From: Gammaproteobacteria bacterium
GTDB lineage: Bacteria; Pseudomonadota; Gammaproteobacteria; UBA9214
Direction: 5' to 3'
Assembly (NCBI GenBank): GCA_020027635.1
Contig: JAHKKL010000103.1
Span: 1-6,305 of the forward strand
Length of the DNA stretch: 6,305 nucleotides
The stretch's first letter is position 1, and every line of letters starts with the position of its first letter. The notes below the pieces were generated by a model, which was not told the origin of the DNA, made no database searches, and saw only the letters and a program-made list of their open reading frames with translations. The position numbers and the translations under genes were made by a program. Positions 5,094 through 6,305 of the stretch are shown piece after piece.

Positions 5094-6002
5094 TCAGTCT
5101 GGCGCTTCCTCCCCGCCCAGGGCGCGCAGCAGCTGCGCCGTGAATTCGTTCAGCTCCAGGGTCATGAGGGAGAAATCCAGGTCGAAGCGGGTTGCCGCAT
5201 CATCCGCATCCGCGTCCTCCCCCTGCGTGACGACATCCCCGAAACGCAGGCGCTTGAGGGAAAGGTCTTCCTGGAGGAGGCACGACAACCGGTCCTTCCA
5301 GTGGATGGCCAGCCTGACCGCGTATTTGCCGTTCTTGAGGTGATTGCGGATTTCACCGGCCGCCAGATCCTGATGCCGGCAGGTGATCACCCCGCCGTCC
5401 GGATCGGGATGTTTCAGCTCGCACTCCTCCCCCAGGGCGAAACCCGGCGGCAGGCGCTCGCCGCCGAGCCAGCGGGTCAGGGTGTGCGAGATGGAATGCT
5501 TTACCTTGACCGGGTTCGCCTTGAGGCTCCCGAGGGTCGTGCGCAGCAGGCTGATGAGCGCTTCCGCCCGGGCCGGCGTCGGGCTGTCCACGACGACCAG
5601 GTCATTGCGGGTATCGATATAGGCGTACTGATCCGTATGGCGCGTCAGGGCGTTGGGCAGAAGGCCATGGATGATATCGTCCTTCATGCGCTGGCGCTCC
5701 TTGCGGTAGACCTCGCGCGACTCGGCCGCCTCCATTTCGGCCACCTTGTCATCGAGCAGCTGCTTCACCACGCCCGCGGGGATGATCTTGTCCGCCTTGC
5801 GGGAACAGATCATGACGTAGCCGCCGGCGGCGTGCACCAGCTGCCGGCCCTCGCGCCCGAGCGGCGGCACCCATCCGCTTGCCGTCAGCTCTAGGCGGCC
5901 GCAGCCGCGGAAGGCCGCGGACTGCAGGCGCTCGTCGAGCGCTTCCGGTGGGAGATCAAGATGTTGGCCGAGCCGGTAGAGCTGCAGGTTTCTGAACCAC
6001 AT
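5094..6002 (-). CDS. rdgC: Recombination-associated protein RdgC
   Basis: This 302-residue nucleoid-associated DNA-binding protein is almost exactly the length of E. coli RdgC (303). The family forms ring-shaped dimers around double-stranded DNA and restrains RecA filament formation; in Neisseria it also affects pilin variation. Recognisable conserved segments are MWFRNLQLYRL (1-11), GWVPPLGR (43-50), VMICSRKADKIIPAGVVKQ (63-81), DDIIHGLLPNAL (108-119), YIDTRNDLVVVDS (128-140), DGGVITCRHQDL (202-213) and SLKRLRFGDVV (248-258). The sequence is intact with no missing block. GGAG (complement of 6010-6013) lies 7 nt before the ATG. It follows corA on the same strand after 138 nt but appears to have its own promoter, and its function is unrelated to the metal genes. 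Confidence 0.96.
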   Translation of the reverse strand: MWFRNLQLYRLGQHLDLPPEALDERLQSAAFRGCGRLELTASGWVPPLGREGRQLVHAAGGYVMICSRKADKIIPAGVVKQLLDDKVAEMEAAESREVYRKERQRMKDDIIHGLLPNALTRHTDQYAYIDTRNDLVVVDSPTPARAEALISLLRTTLGSLKANPVKVKHSISHTLTRWLGGERLPPGFALGEECELKHPDPDGGVITCRHQDLAAGEIRNHLKNGKYAVRLAIHWKDRLSCLLQEDLSLKRLRFGDVVTQGEDADADDAATRFDLDFSLMTLELNEFTAQLLRALGGEEAPD

Positions 6003-6025
6003 GGGGACACTCCAAAAAGCGCCAC

Positions 6026-6054
6026 ATTATGCGCAAAGAACCTGCCTCTGGCCA
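6026..6054 (-). promoter_or_regulatory. Probable rdgC promoter
   Basis: On the minus strand a CATAAT -10 (complement of 6026-6031, 5 of 6 consensus) follows TGGCCA (complement of 6049-6054, 4 of 6 to TTGACA) at 17-bp spacing. Transcription would start near 6019, giving a short leader that contains the GGAG ribosome site. No terminator with a T run is visible between corA and this promoter. Confidence 0.45.
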
Positions 6055-6140
6055 CCGCTTTCCGGTCCGAGCATGTTCAGGCGGCTCCCGCCCCCGCGCA
6101 TCGCGACCCGGTCACAGCACCAGCGGCAAGCGCGCGGGCC

Positions 6141-6305
6141 TTACAACCAGCGCTTTTTACGGAACAGCGCCAGCAAGGCGACAGCGATTCCCGCCATGAC
6201 GCCGAGCAGGATGAAATAGCCGGACTGTGCATGCAGCTCCGGAATGTTTTCGAAGTTCATGCCGTAGAGTCCTGCCAGGAAACTGAGCGGGACGAAGATC
6301 GCGGT
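6141..6305 (-). CDS. corA: CorA magnesium/cobalt transporter, C-terminal end (partial)
   Basis: The last 54 codons of a membrane protein are read from the window edge to TAA at 6141-6143. They contain the CorA signature: the end of helix TM1 (TAIFVPLSFLAGL), the selectivity motif YGMN at residues 14-17 of the fragment, an acidic periplasmic loop ENIPEL, a second helix (about 30-48) and a basic cytoplasmic tail RKKRWL. CorA forms pentameric Mg2+ channels that also admit Co2+ and Ni2+. The loop and tail read very like E. coli CorA, which has YGMNFE..PEL and ends in a basic stretch plus NWL. The start and cytoplasmic domain lie beyond 6305, so integrity cannot be judged. The proximity to metal-resistance genes is probably incidental. 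Confidence 0.92.
   Translation of the reverse strand, partial: TAIFVPLSFLAGLYGMNFENIPELHAQSGYFILLGVMAGIAVALLALFRKKRWL

Noticed and set aside
5301..5894. Plus-strand 197-codon open frame opposite rdgC
   Set aside because: It is a shadow of the intact and highly recognisable RdgC coding sequence.
6001..6219. Plus-strand 72-codon frame between rdgC and corA
   Set aside because: It is antisense to the CorA C-terminus and the rdgC promoter, and its product has no recognisable features.

Overview
The window looks like chromosome of a GC-rich environmental proteobacterium, most likely a gammaproteobacterium and less likely a betaproteobacterium. RdgC is essentially confined to those two classes, and the CorA tail and CadR/PbrR-type regulator fit the same groups. 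Codon use is strongly G/C at third positions in every gene. No mobile-element genes, RNA genes or CRISPR arrays were recognised.

Layout from left to right. (1) 1-327 is non-coding: a perfect 18-bp palindrome (58-75) of the kind bound by metal-responsive OmpR-family regulators, then a 101-bp nested inverted repeat (126-226) resembling a dispersed palindromic repeat, and a possible 27-codon leader ORF that overlaps the next start. (2) 328-2449 (+) is a heavy-metal-type two-component system: a CusR/CopR-like response regulator and a CusS/CopS-like sensor kinase. (3) 2602-4304 (-) is a two-gene operon, convergent with the kinase, with a 4-bp ATGA overlap: first a small CDF-like cation transporter, then an EamA/DMT-family transporter with a 63-residue histidine-rich tail (23 His). 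(4) 4402-4854 (+) is a divergent MerR-family Cd/Pb-type regulator. The 4305-4401 intergenic region holds a typical MerR operator inside a 19-bp-spaced promoter that points at the transporter operon. (5) 4855-5093 is non-coding with a set of nested inverted repeats. (6) 5094-6002 (-) is RdgC. (7) 6141-6305 (-) is the C-terminal end of a CorA magnesium/cobalt transporter, cut by the window edge.

The first two-thirds is best read as two independent metal-response modules placed tail to tail: a membrane-sensing two-component pair, whose effector genes are probably left of the window, and a cytoplasmic MerR sensor switching on a CDF plus His-tailed DMT export operon. The rdgC-corA end is ordinary housekeeping sequence. 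The least-explained features are the His-tailed EamA protein coupled to a CDF transporter and the nested repeat at 126-226; nothing here requires an entirely new system.
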